Source: Undaria pinnatifida (lineage: Eukaryota > Sar > Phaeophyceae > Laminariales > Alariaceae). Taken from it: a stretch of DNA of 64,000 bases. The position numbers and the translations under genes are program-made. Position 1 is the first letter of the stretch. Every line of letters starts with the position of its first letter. The stretch spans positions 2,863,197 to 2,927,196 of the forward strand of contig JABAKD010000023.1 of the NCBI GenBank assembly GCA_012845835.1. Reading direction: 5' to 3'. Shown here piece after piece: positions 24,501 to 37,500 of this stretch. A model generated the notes under the pieces. It searched no databases. It saw only the letters and a program-made list of their open reading frames with translations, and was not told where the DNA came from.

Positions 24501-27500
24501 CGATCACAACGGGGTCAAGATCTACCTGACCCTCTACGTCGATGACCTTTTCCTGGCCGGCAACGACTCTAACGCCATTTCGATGGTGAAAGGGAAGTTG
24601 CAAAAGCGCTCCAAAATGACCGAGACATGGGGGAAGCATCTCTCGTACTCGGAATAGAATTCAAGAGGAATCGCGAGGCAGGTACCTTGACTATTTCCCG
24701 AGAGGCATACTGCAAATCGATCCCGGATGTCGGACTGCAAGTCGACTAGTACACCTGGTTACGGCCCCGAAATGTCGAACAACCAGCCCGAGGACACACT
24801 TCTCAACGAGGAGACGCGCCAGTACCACGGGATAGTCGGATCGCTCATGAACATTGCGCAAGTGCTGAAGTATGACATCATGTACGAGGCAGGCCAACTG
24901 GCTCGCTCGAGTGCAAAACCCAGCAAGGTGCACATGGTGGCATCAAAGCATACTCTTCGCTATCTAGCAGGAACGACCAACTTCAGCATCACCTACAAGA
25001 AAGGAGGTTTTAAGCTCGCGACCTTCTCACACTCGAGATGGGCAAACAACCCTGACAACGGGAAGTCGACATCAAACTACGTGACGATGCTGGCAAACGC
25101 TCCGATGAGCTTCAGGTCGAGGCTGCAAGGTCTGACTGCGATGTCCTCCATAGACGCGGAGCGGGTCGCGTCCGCCCTGGCGATGAAGAAAGCAGTGTTT
25201 TGCTCAAACATGTTGATGGAGCTTGGATTCATGAAAGAGTTTGCACAATGCCTGTGTAACAACACGGCTACCCTACCTGCATTGGGGAATCGGTCCTTCA
25301 GCTCGAGGACCAAGCACATCGCATTGCGCTTCTTCTTTATCCGAGAACTGGTAACGGAGGAGACGATATCCATCCATTACGTCCCAGCGGAGGACAACCT
25401 CGCCGACATCGGTACAAAGCAATTCAACAAGCACAGGTTCAAGCACCCTATGGACCTCATCAACAAGTTCTACGTCAACACGTTAACCACCGTCGAATTT
25501 ACAAGAAAATGAGTAATTTGCTTGTTTGACTCTGTCTGTTTAGAATTAGCTTACACTTTTGATTTCTTTCTTAGGATTGAAGATTGTAGTTGGTTGCGTA
25601 GGTAACAATGAGTATCATCACTTGGTTGAAACACGTATGACATGCATTTGTTTGCTTAAATTTGTTATCATTAGTTTTGGTATAATTCAGAGAAACTTTC
25701 ATTGAGGAGGAGTGTTATGGAAATGTTAGCACATAGCCAGTATGAGTCAATGTTCAGTAGCACTGCACTTGCACGTCGTCGATCATCGTAGATCTGTTAT
25801 GTGTCGGTTGGCATGTAACGTGCGTATGAATATGCGGAGGAATTTCTTCCGTAGGATTCTCTGTTGCCTTGACGAGTAGGTCACTCTCTCGTGTGGATCC
25901 TTCCGGATTGTCTAGCATCGCAGCCATCCTGGTCATCTCCAGTACCCAGCCGACTTCTGGACTCCTGCATAGTCTGTGGTTTATCTTTGAGTGTTGGCCA
26001 CATAAGCGCCAGTGTTTACAACATCTTTACATATTTTCGACACGGAAGCACTCGAGTCTTCCAGGCTATCCACTGAACAGTGTCACCAACCCGACAAGCG
26101 TCGGGGACACAGCCTCTCTGCCACCGTGCTGGGGTATACCACAATATCCATAATAGCATCCTCTTTTCTGGGAAATTCATTCTCGAGGTCACGAGTTAAT
26201 CTAGGAACACTGGCAGCCTTTGCGCACAGGTTTTAGGGGACGCTATTGCTGTCATTTTTTTCGTTTAGACCTCCTTTCCTTTTTCTGCTCTGCACATCGA
26301 ACGAATTATGATCGATTATCCGAACCTTATGTGTCACGACCGTGCCCAGAGCGTAACGGTCAAGCCATTCGGGACTTAAGAAGAGCTGTCCAATCGCCAT
26401 GTCCCGACATATTAACAGCCATATACATTGCCTACAACAGAAAAGAGAAATAGGCGCACGATCCGGCTTGACACAGGGTGATCTTGAGTATAATTTTCAT
26501 ACCCCGTTTTCTTTCTTCTGTCTTTTCAAATATTTCTGTAGTCCAGCTAACATGCGTCTGACGTGCTTATTGGTTGTGATAGGTAACACGAGATAATTAT
26601 GCAGGAGATCCACTTTTTTTATGACACAGATTTATAGTCGATTGCCAGGAGATATTGTCAAGACGTTCCCTATTGCTCTGTATCATCGCGGATAATTCCC
26701 GGCAAACACACGACGACAATTTCAAGAAGGGCCCAAAATGTTGTCATAATGTCATCAATTAATTGCCGGCGCACACGATGCATTGACTAGCAGCAGCAAC
26801 AACAACAGTCAGTACCCAGCGCAACCCTTGCAACCACACAACAACACGTTCGAAACACTACTGCCTCGATAATCGCACCTACTCTCAGAAGTGCATCCAC
26901 GTTACTTTTTTGGGGATAAATATACATATATACATATGGAATTATTGCAGAAGATATATTATGCTGTCTTCAAATGTAGACGGTGGATCGTGGACCAATA
27001 TAAACGGAACGACGTTTTGGAGCGGCGATGAAAAAGACTGACAAAACATTGATTCTCGTACTGTGTTTTTTGAACGCGATCATCCGTTTGTTGTGTTTGT
27101 TTTCTTTTTTGATGGTCTGGCCTGTGTTGTCGTACCCGGTACGCTTTCATTTAACTTGGGTTATACCTTGATTATTTGCGATTGTTTGGATTACTCTGTC
27201 TCACAGTCTGTGATCACATAAATTGAAGTTGTACCTCTCTACGATGAAGAAAGCTCTGCATATAGACCTAGAAGCCAACATCTAAAAGCAGCTCGGGCGT
27301 ATACCGCCCGAAATACATTTGTTTTTTGCGCACTTCTCGCACGTCTCGCTCAACCCACGTATCCGATTTCGGCCAGATGTGGAACGGATACGTCAGGTCG
27401 GGGGGCGTTCAGCTGCCCCCTGGAGACGGTTTTCGAACGAGTCTGTTTGACCGAGAGTCTTAGTTCCTAGAATCGCATGCTGAGGCCGAGACGGGAAAAA

Positions 27501-28293
27501 AAACTCCTGACCAAGTCCCCCCCAAACAGAATGATCACATATTTTTTTTTTTTAATACCATATCGGAAAACAATGGATTTCAATGCATCTCCAAATATGC
27601 AACCCCCATACAGTAGATCACACTCGTCCACAGCCATTAACCCACATGATTATGCTTTTTTTACTGTCTTTCTTGGGGATGCGTTTGTTTTGCACACGGT
27701 GGCGTCGATAGCTGGTCGCCTGTGATACACCAACATCAGCAGCAATATGGTCGTTAGTGTAGATGTATCAACCAAGTTGTTGAAAGATTGCCCATGAAAG
27801 GATGATTAAATTTGTTAGGGCAGACAACAGAAAGCGGTATATCGCCACAAATCCGCGCCACCGTGGGGTATGGCAGAATTCACTAGGTCTTTAACCCTGA
27901 TCCGTGACGCTGATTGGTCAACTCATGCTCGTACCGGCTTTTGACACCAACTCCTTGCGGTACATCGTACCGCGGCTTCTCAGCTCGACCGTCACCGTTT
28001 CCGGACGCGACCTATAACGCTTTCTGTCGCGAAATACACCATGCTGACCAACTTTGTCCCATGCTGTTAGCCCAGACAGTTCCTCTCAATTCCTGACTGA
28101 TCTTAACCGTGGGCACAACGCCATGTAGCATCCATATAACGACGAGTTTTTTTTCCCGTCATACATCGGATCCGTTCAGAGCAATCATTGCAACACCCCT
28201 TCCGCACACAGCACGAACCGCTGATCAATCATACATACCTCCCACCATACGTAGCTCGCACACCTCACATATACATTATTGAAAAAATGTTGC

Positions 28294-28336
<43 letters not shown>

Positions 28337-28434
28337 GCTGTTGTTTTTTTTCTTGTTGTTGTGGTTGTTGTTGCTATTGTTGTTTTTGTTGTTGTTGTTG
28401 CTGTTGTTGCTGTTGGTGCCGGTTCTGGTGCTGT

Positions 28435-28523
<89 letters not shown>

Positions 28524-31500
28524 ATGTTGCTGTTTCTGTTGTTGTTGCTGTTGTTGTCGCAATACCTCGCATAATCACGTCCGTGGTCACAGAACAGGCT
28601 CCAGTATTGGGTTAGGTATTGACAAAGGCTGGGGCGAAGGGACAAAGGAAAAGTAACAGTCCCTCAACACGGCAAGGACCCTGTTGGCCTACACATACAC
28701 CCGAAAACGTCCGCCGTCCGCCTTGCGAGTTCGTGCACCGCGGCATGTTGAAATTCACGCAAGGAGGAGACGCCACCCCACTTAAACTTGGTAGTCAAGA
28801 CCTCGGGCACAATTGAGATGCCCGGAAAATAACCTATAAATTGTTACCAATGCCCTAAAACCTATCAAACAAAAAAGACGTTCTCGAGTGGTGGCGCAGT
28901 CTGTGTGGTGGTACACTGCTGGTTATGTATTAAACAACGGCTTTCGACAAATGAAATGTGGACCATAAAAAATTTCGGGAGTATAGTACGTGTAGTTTTG
29001 TACATAGCCTTCAACATGTAGTCTGGTAGCCATGCATTCAGTCTACCGGCACAGACCTGGTCGGGTAGGTTTTTTGTAGCCGGAAGCACAAGAGGTATGG
29101 ATGCATGCTCCGGCTTAGAAGCGTTTTGCTGAAGAGAGGAAAAAGAGTTGTTGAGAGTCAAAAATGTGTGATGTATAGGGGGTAGCTGCATCCATATCTC
29201 TGAAGGAATCCGAAAGAAGAAAGAGTACGAAACCGCATCGCCCTATTAATGCTGCATGACGTTGTGCCCATGTTAAGATTCGATCGCAATTGAAAGGCTA
29301 TCGGACGTTAAGAGCCTGGGGCAAAATATGTTCGCATGGTGTATTTCGCGACAGAAGACGTTATCGTTCACGTCAGGAAACGGTGGCAGCCGAGCTGAGA
29401 AGCCGCGGTGCGATCTACCGCAAGAAGTTGGTGTCAAACCCCGGCACGAGGCTGAGTGAAGCAATCCGCGTCGCGGGTCGGGGTTAAAGACCTCGGGGTG
29501 TTCTTCTGTACCGTACGGTGGCGCGGAATAGCGGCGGTATGCCGCTTTCTGCCGTCTACCCCCTTTGTTACATTGGTATTTTGAGAATGTGAAGTACATC
29601 ATTCCAAAAACACAAAAAAAAGACGTCTCGAAAAAACTAATCGAGAAGTCATCTTGCTTTCTGACATGAGATACGAGCACCTTTCCTGTCATACACCTAC
29701 AAAAATAAATGACAGGGGTACAATCAGGAGACGAGATTGGAGGAAGGCGGCCTACGCTTCGGTAGGAGGAGGGGGGTGGTCCTCTGCCGATGTTGAGGAA
29801 CTCGAGCGTATGGGTCAGCACCTGATTCCACAGCAGACTTCGACCGTATTGTATATGTAGTCCAACGTAGAAAAAAATATAATGACCCGGGTGTGGTAAA
29901 ATATAGTTCCTTTGAACGACCCCTTTCCGTGCCATGACCTTTCTCAGGTGCATGAATGTATACAAATGTGCATGTGAAACGTGTAGTAAAATTTCTGCTC
30001 AAGAATTGCCCAGTGGAAAGCACACGGAGAACGTCAGGTAGCTATTTCGATTGAAGGCGCCCAGCTCGCAACGATGATAAAACAGCGGCAATGCTGAATC
30101 CTACACGAAAGAGAATTTAGTTCAAGCGCCGGGGGAAATAAGGGTAAACATCTGAGACCATGGCTTGTCCGGAACATTGCTGGCGGTAACACTTCTTACT
30201 AATTGGGCTGGCAGCCAAAGATGGCGATATAAAACAATCCATATAAACATATTTATACACCGGTGAATATCTGACGTACAACTAATTTCCATGTTTAAAT
30301 TAATCAATAGGGTTAGTGCAAACGATCTCCCCTGCTCATTGTGGCGTGTGCCCCAGGTTCCTGCTCGGGCTCCTAAACGGCGTGATGGTGGTGTCTAGAA
30401 CACTTGTTTCTGAAGTGTGTGGCCGTGAGCACGAGACCGTCGGCATGGGAGTCGTCACTAGTGAGTGTTCACGCGACATTGTCTTGATCAAACATGCTCG
30501 AAACTCACACACCGAGTCAGTTCACCGATGCCGCATGAGCTGAACAATTGTATTGGAGTCTGAGGTTGCTTAATCTCAGACGTCCACTTCAGACAACAAG
30601 ATCAACGGTGTTAAACGTTCTCGGAAGGAATGACGGTTCACCAAATCGTGTGTGCCTATCGCTCCCTCCTGATTACCTTCCCACCCACAAATACCAGCCA
30701 CCCACCCACCCAATAATTCACCCACGCCACCCACTTACCCACCCGCCCACCCCCACCAACCCACCATCCGTAATACGCACTTCCTCCCCTTCCCACGGTG
30801 ACCGTTTTCGAATTTGTGTCATGGGGCCATAAAACACGTTTAGCCTCCTGGGCGGTCGGAGGGATTCTAGGACCTGGCGTTGGCGGACTGTTGGCGGATC
30901 CGGCGACATATCACCCTGCCACGTTCTCACAACACGGGCTATTCGGGAGGTGAATGCCTCGGCGTTGTTGTTTATCGATCGGGTATGGCAATGGTCGATG
31001 CTGCTACTTGATTTGGCATACTCGAGCGGCAACGGAGGGTATGGCGTATCTGCCCCAGCGACCTATCGGTGTTTCTCAGATCCGCTGCATACATTACTAA
31101 ATTCTGTACATCAAAGTGATTGGGCAGAAATAGTGTTTGACGCCCTCCACGGTGCTGCCGTTTACCAATGTTCTGGTGGCTCTACTACTATGAGCTCGAT
31201 ACCAAACTTGAACAAAACCAACAAAATACGAATTGCGATCCGACTGACAATGGGGTGGCCTTACTGCAACAGAGTATCAGCATTACCTGATATGACGGGG
31301 TGTTTTCATTTCTAAATCCCGTTGGAATGCAAACAAAACAATTGCATTGAAGCGCGCGCGCACGTGGTAAATCAAGGCCAGCCAACCCACAAACTAAATA
31401 GGTTGCAAACTAATAGAAATTGCAGGACAGGCCTGAAAGGGGTAGCCTGTGATAGTGGCGTTCGTTGGTCCAGCATTAGTATTGTCTATGGTTTCCTACG

Positions 31501-34500
31501 GCACTTCTACCCAGCCAGGGGTAGTAGGTCGTTTACACCCTACCCAAAGCAAAACGCGTGTGGGACTCCAACGATGTAGCTTATAGTACGTCAGTTCAAA
31601 TGCCTCGTCAGCCTTTCAAATCCCTTCCAAACCATACAAGTACTACCGTGAAACCCCCGACTTAAGAGCACCTCGTGACAAGGAAAGGCAAGCATATATA
31701 TCTACACACTGGTTGATCTTATCCGTACTTGGCAAGACATAGATATTTTGTTGTGTTTGACTAGGGATGCCTATTCGGCCGCTCTTAAGTTCCGTCTGCT
31801 CGTATCTCGCGAGTGCTGGTGCGACGTAAGATACAAGGAAAACGTTTAGGCCAACATGTTTTCCTGAGTAACTGGGGTTGTGTGAGATATGGACCTCTCC
31901 AAATGAAGAGCCTCAGGATTAAGGCTACGGTACGGGTGGGAAACCCTTTTCTTTTATTACTTGGTCTGAGCCTCATGAACCACCGACTCTCTTTTTCACT
32001 GACAAACGCACGTTAGGCGATTTGTCTGACGGAGCGTGGCTAACCAATCCATCAAGGACGGAAATGAAAAAATATAAAAAAAAATGACGGAAGTCTTTGA
32101 CAGCAAAGTACAGGGCTGTCACTCGCGCCGGTGATCCCGGACCACGTGAAAAAAAGGGCCCAATAGGCACTCCCCTAACGTAGCATTGGTATTACCCTCC
32201 ACCGTTTAGTATGTGTAATAATTACTGTATTATTTGGTACAACCTGTTTCAACTATACACGAACGGCATGCTGGAAAGGAGAAAGTCTCTGCACGCGTTA
32301 TTATCCTCTCTCCGTCCGCTATTAATGGATGTCCAGTTCCGACCCGGTTCTTCAATCAGTGTCTAAGATGATACCATACCACTGTAACATATGAAAAACA
32401 CCCATAACGCTTGAGGTTCTCACACGACACCGAAACACCCAACAGGTACCCCTATCTTCTGCCTAATCTGGTTGGGGCTGGATTGTCATTCGCAGCGCTA
32501 CCGCTGGTGCTGTGCTCTCTGAAGGACCCCCAGTTATCGGCACGCGGCAATAACACAACGTGAGATCTACTCCTATTGTTGCTTCCGGTGCTGTTGGCGA
32601 GTTACCTTTCGTGGGTTCCAAAAGAGATTAAGCTTCAGATAGTTGAAACGGGTTCCGAGTACAGCGCCATCCACTCGTTGTTAGTATTAAGTCCGAAACG
32701 CTACAGAGACGAAGACGTTTGATCGCGGTGTTGCAAGGGGAACAGAGCGGGGGATGTCATATGCCTGCCCTCGTGGTCGGAGTACTCTACTACCAAAACG
32801 CCCCATAAAATTGTATGGTATACCAGCACCTTGAAAACGACGGGCACATCCCGAGGGGGTTGTGTTTTCCTGTCTCCTTTGCCATAGGTGGCAGGCGCTC
32901 CCGGTGCTGATAAAAGAGTGAAACGCCCCCACATTGCTTCCCCGGGCTACCATAGCCCCCGCTTGCCATTCGACGAGATACACACAACATGGTATTGTTA
33001 GGTGGGAAAACGTTTGACGCCCAACACCAACTCGGCAGTATACCTGTGCCACGTTTAGGTCGACTTGCCACGATTATCTTGCTCGGCGTTACATACCCAT
33101 GCGTGCACAGAAGTTGAAGGTCGGCAGTCGCGTACCTTGAATGGCGTCTCCAAACACCACACCAGACAGCGCTCTCGAGCCTTAGTCTCCCAAACAGGCG
33201 AAGGGACGGCGACATGAACCGTGCAAAGTACGTGATCGGATAGGTTTGCTTGCAAACTCAAACGGCGCGAAATGGTGCTTGATGTGCTGCGGCGTTGTTT
33301 CTCGAAGCCAATCCCTTTATGCATGAAGGTTGTATATCAGTGGTGCCGTGTATTGTTTTTTCGGGACAAAGTGGCACCTAGACGCTAAATTTTGCCGCCT
33401 TTGTTACCGAGGGCATGGATTACAACCGTAACATTTCACCGTGGGGCGTCTGATGGTTGAACTGAAGCCTTTTTCGTGCCGTGCCACACCGTATGGCTGG
33501 CACTATTGAGAAACGATCAGTTCGAACCAACGTCTTCCTCATTCAATCATCTTGAAGAAGAAAACTGTCAAGGGAGACACTAGCGTAGGTAGATGTTGGC
33601 AACAGAAGTGAGGTTCTTGATGATCGGCCTACACCTTTTTTCTACTGACGACGGCCCCTCCCCAAACCTTATGCATTCTCCCTCTGAAAGCGATAACCTG
33701 TTGGCTTGGTTTTCTTCTTGGCGCTGCTTCGTCGGCTGCATTGGCGACGGCAAAGTTGAACAACGCAACTCCGATGTTGGTGGCAACGGCAATAAGGGCG
33801 GAGCCCGTGTAAAGTATGTGTCTATGGATGAGCCGGAGTCCCCGCGGACACGAGATGACTCCGATATCCCAAAGCGATCCAGGAAGCCGCAGGAGGTGCT
33901 CCCTACGGTGATGACTCCACAAGTCGAAACGGAGATATCAAACCAGTGTTCAGCTGTGCTCGTGCAAGACGAATACGAAGTCGAGCCGGAAATCTTGCTG
34001 GCACAAAAGAACATCCGACTTCTCCTGCTCATAAACGGGATATTTGCGGTACGGAGCGGTGTGCATCTGTTTAATGGCTTCACTACCTAGGGTTGGGTTG
34101 GTTCAGTGTGCTAAGCACAGAACCGACGCGAAGGGCTCACACGTAAGAACAGCTCTCTCTGTTTGTTTGACGAATAATCTGTGAAGGGTAGGCCAATGCT
34201 ACGGTAGGGCGGAATAAGCCCACCTCTTCACTGCTACATTTGGAACAATCGCGGACAGGAAGACCTTGGGCGAATGGTGTGGTGCATCGTAGCCTAAGAT
34301 TTCATGACGGATGCACGCCGCACATTTCAAGCCGATTTAAAGCAACAGCGAGATCATTCTCTCGAGTGACCGCGAGCCACTGTAGAAAGTCCCAAAACGT
34401 GATCCCTTTTCTGTAGTCTGGCAATTTCTGTCTTGGCGGCGATAGAGCGTAGTATAGCGCTCTGGTACTAGGGTATCTCTCGTTTTCTTTGTTGGGAGTT

Positions 34501-37500
34501 CAGATAAAATCCAGGGGCTGTTTTATGTACCTCATGAGTGAACAAGACTCGTCGACAGGCCGGTTCAAAAAGTATTGCAAAAACCGTTTCCGCGCCCAAA
34601 CGTCCCTGTTTCCTTAAACGTCCACCCCTAAGCTCTTGCAACACCATCAAGGGTCGGTGTGTATTTTATATTCGTCCCTATTTTTGGCATTCACATGGTT
34701 TTTGGGTTATGGTTGGAACGGAGCCCGTCCCAAGATCCGATAAGTAATCGTTGGCGGATTAGTCAAAATATGACACACACTCTTTATCAAACATTCGGCA
34801 AGGGTTGACACCACACGTTTGCAAAACATCGGTGTATTTTTCAAAAATGTCTTGGATATTTAGATATTCTTGCGGGAATCACTAGCTATTCACGTACTTT
34901 TTGTGAACAGACCAGTATAGGATCGACAGTGAGCGTAAAATTTGACGACATGCTGGTTCTACGCAGTCATTTTTTTATCGTATATACCAACGTCTCCGGC
35001 CGTTCATTTGCATGCCGCGTTCATATTTGGTTGATATCGCCACGTTCCAACCCTGCAAGGGGTTTTTACTTACAAATGGACTGGCCAAAAATCTGAGAAC
35101 ACGAGATGGTGCTATTCGATGTTCGTCGACGAGCGTAATGCTCTGAGAAGTGGGAGTGTTGCGTGTTAATAAGTGCACTAAAAAGTGAAGGCACGTGGCG
35201 ACGATTGTCTAGAAGGTCGTTGATGGTATAATCTCCTGCGAGTTGAGCTGGAGATTGCAACGGATGATTGAGAATATAAGCTCGATATACAACAAACTAG
35301 AGCACGTGGAATCTTCCCTGTCTGAACAATTTGCGACAAGGATGGCTGCTTTCTATGGAAGCCCCAAACTGGGAGATATTGATCTTACTGTCGGCGCTTC
35401 CACGGTCGACATACAGTTGACACCGTTATCACCAGCTCTAGGCCCTAAGGAGTAAATCTGGCAATGTCGCGCGTTTCCGCTGTTCATGGAGGCCAGCATG
35501 TTACAAAATTTGTGATATTCTAGTAGACATTTCAAGCCCCATTTGCGCTTGATAAAAAAAACAGCTGGACATTTGCCGCAACCCAGACGGCAACGGAGTT
35601 GGTATACAAAGCACCCGTCAAGGCCCGAACATTTCCAGTGTTTCAGCACATACCCTTTTTAAATGCTTTATACTGTTAAGGTGGTCCCTTGCCGCGAACG
35701 GTAACCTCTATGTTTAAACGTATGCTACTGTTCTCGGCGATCCATTGCTACTGTTCACGCTCCTCAGTTCGTATACTCTGGGTTCGACGAGGTCTATCCT
35801 CTGTGGTCTCTGTCTAGCGCCCCTAAAGGGGGGCTTGATTGGTCAACTGTTCAAATCGGAAAGGTGGGTCTGTGGTGTGTGTTGGGGCGTGCCACGAAAA
35901 CGATACGGTCCTACTTGGTCGCCTCAAAGGTCCCCCATGACCCCGGTTGAGTAGTGCCCGTTGAGCGCCGTAGAGCCTGGCAAATCGTTGGACAGATAAG
36001 AACAACCTGTAGTTGCAGTGGATACTACATTGTGCGGTTTTTAGCATAGATAGTGCCGGTATTTTCATCTGAAATTATCGGCATTATGTAGGACGCACTG
36101 CTGTAGGACTCCCTGGCCAAGCTACTGCTCACCGACGGGATTTCCCGAGAGTCGACTGTAGAAGTACACCACCCAGCATATTGGGAAACACTTTCTCGTT
36201 TTGTGTATGTTACATGCCTAATGCAAAAGCTTGTTCATAGGTTTCCGCTTTCACGTTTTCATCAAGGTTTATATGATAGTGCGTCTGTCTCCGTGAGCAG
36301 AGACCTTCAGAACGTTTGTTTGCTGACTAAGGAGAAACAAAAACCAACTACGATAAGGGTGCTAATGTGAAGCGGTAGTGTGCTAAAGCAGTAACATTCC
36401 CTTACTACGGGAAGACGATTATTCGTTCCAGAATGTCAAAGCAACTGTTCAGTAGCGTTATTACAGCAGCTTTACAATAATTTGCGTGAGAACGACGAAA
36501 TTTGAATGCTTGACGAAAAATATATACGATGATGAGATATTTTGACCATGATGGCGATGCTGATCGTTAAGATGACGATTTTGCTGGCAATGAAGCTGGT
36601 GGTGGTGACGATGATGACGATGTTTATGACAACGATGATAACTTTGCTACTGTTGCTGATGATAATGTTACATATAAGGATGACGACCATTCTAAATTTG
36701 ACGGATAGTATGACGACGGTGACGATGATGGTGCGTATCATGGGTACAAGTCGATTCAGTCCGGGCTTTTCACCTGTCAATTTCCCCACCCAAACCGCCG
36801 TGATCAACTGGACAGGTTTTCTTATCCCTCGGAGTGTTGGTGCTGGCGTTGGAGACATTGGTCGTGCCGTACGTCACGCCTTGGTTGGGTGTCAAGAGGT
36901 CCCATAGGATAGGATCAATGGTCGAGGTCCCGATGTATATATTGCTTCCCATGCTCTCCCGGATGGCTAACAGTGACGGGTTGCCAATTTTCTTCATCTC
37001 GGTGACCCTGTTGGTGATCTACTACGCTGGTTCGAACGCGGTAGGTGATTTTGACTGGCTTCAGGTGTTTTTATTTTAAGATAGCACGAACACTACGACG
37101 CAGGATATGCCAATCTACTTACCATACAAGTTATCTATCTGTCTCCATCTATAGCACTAGATGGGCTGCGATGCTAGCGGAGAGTACATGCGGAGTTCAC
37201 GGGTGTAGTTGTGGGGGTGTCGGTTGGGGTTGAAGAATAGCTAGACACAATACATGACAACGTTGAGTCGTCTTACGATAGCACCCCGAACTTTTCTTCG
37301 GCGAAGTCACCTGTTTCGGAACAAGCTCCCGGCCGTACACGTTGACATCCGGTGTCCCATCCCAACCCGACGTCTTTGTTCAATTGTTCACTGCAAACAA
37401 AAAAATATGTGGAAAACTTCGATTAATAGCAACCTTCCTCACACCGAGCAGCCATGAAAGGTTTTCGGGGGTGCTATCGTAGAAGCAGTCTGTATATATA

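Larger units (their letters stand above)
19283..26155 (+). mobile_element. Copia-1: degenerate Ty1/copia LTR retrotransposon in MFS intron 2
   Basis: A full-length 6.87-kb element with direct LTRs at 19283-19729 and 25713-26155. The LTRs begin TGTTATGG and end CCATAATA. The flanks GTATC (19278-19282) and GCATC (26156-26160) look like a 5-bp target duplication with one substitution. The internal order is Gag with zinc knuckle, protease, integrase, RT, RNase H, which is the copia order. All reading frames are broken by stops and frameshifts. By eye the LTRs differ at about 25 sites plus small indels, so the insertion is old. It lies in the same orientation as the host transporter gene. Confidence 0.9.

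Noticed and set aside
28188-28645. Several 60-128 codon frames of poly-Leu, Cys, Gln, Asn or Thr
   Set aside because: All are translations of the TTG/TTGCTG microsatellite.
36472-36907. Opposed 121-128 codon frames
   Set aside because: Mostly products of the GAT/GAC tract, and the plus frame overlaps real MFS exon 8 in the wrong phase.
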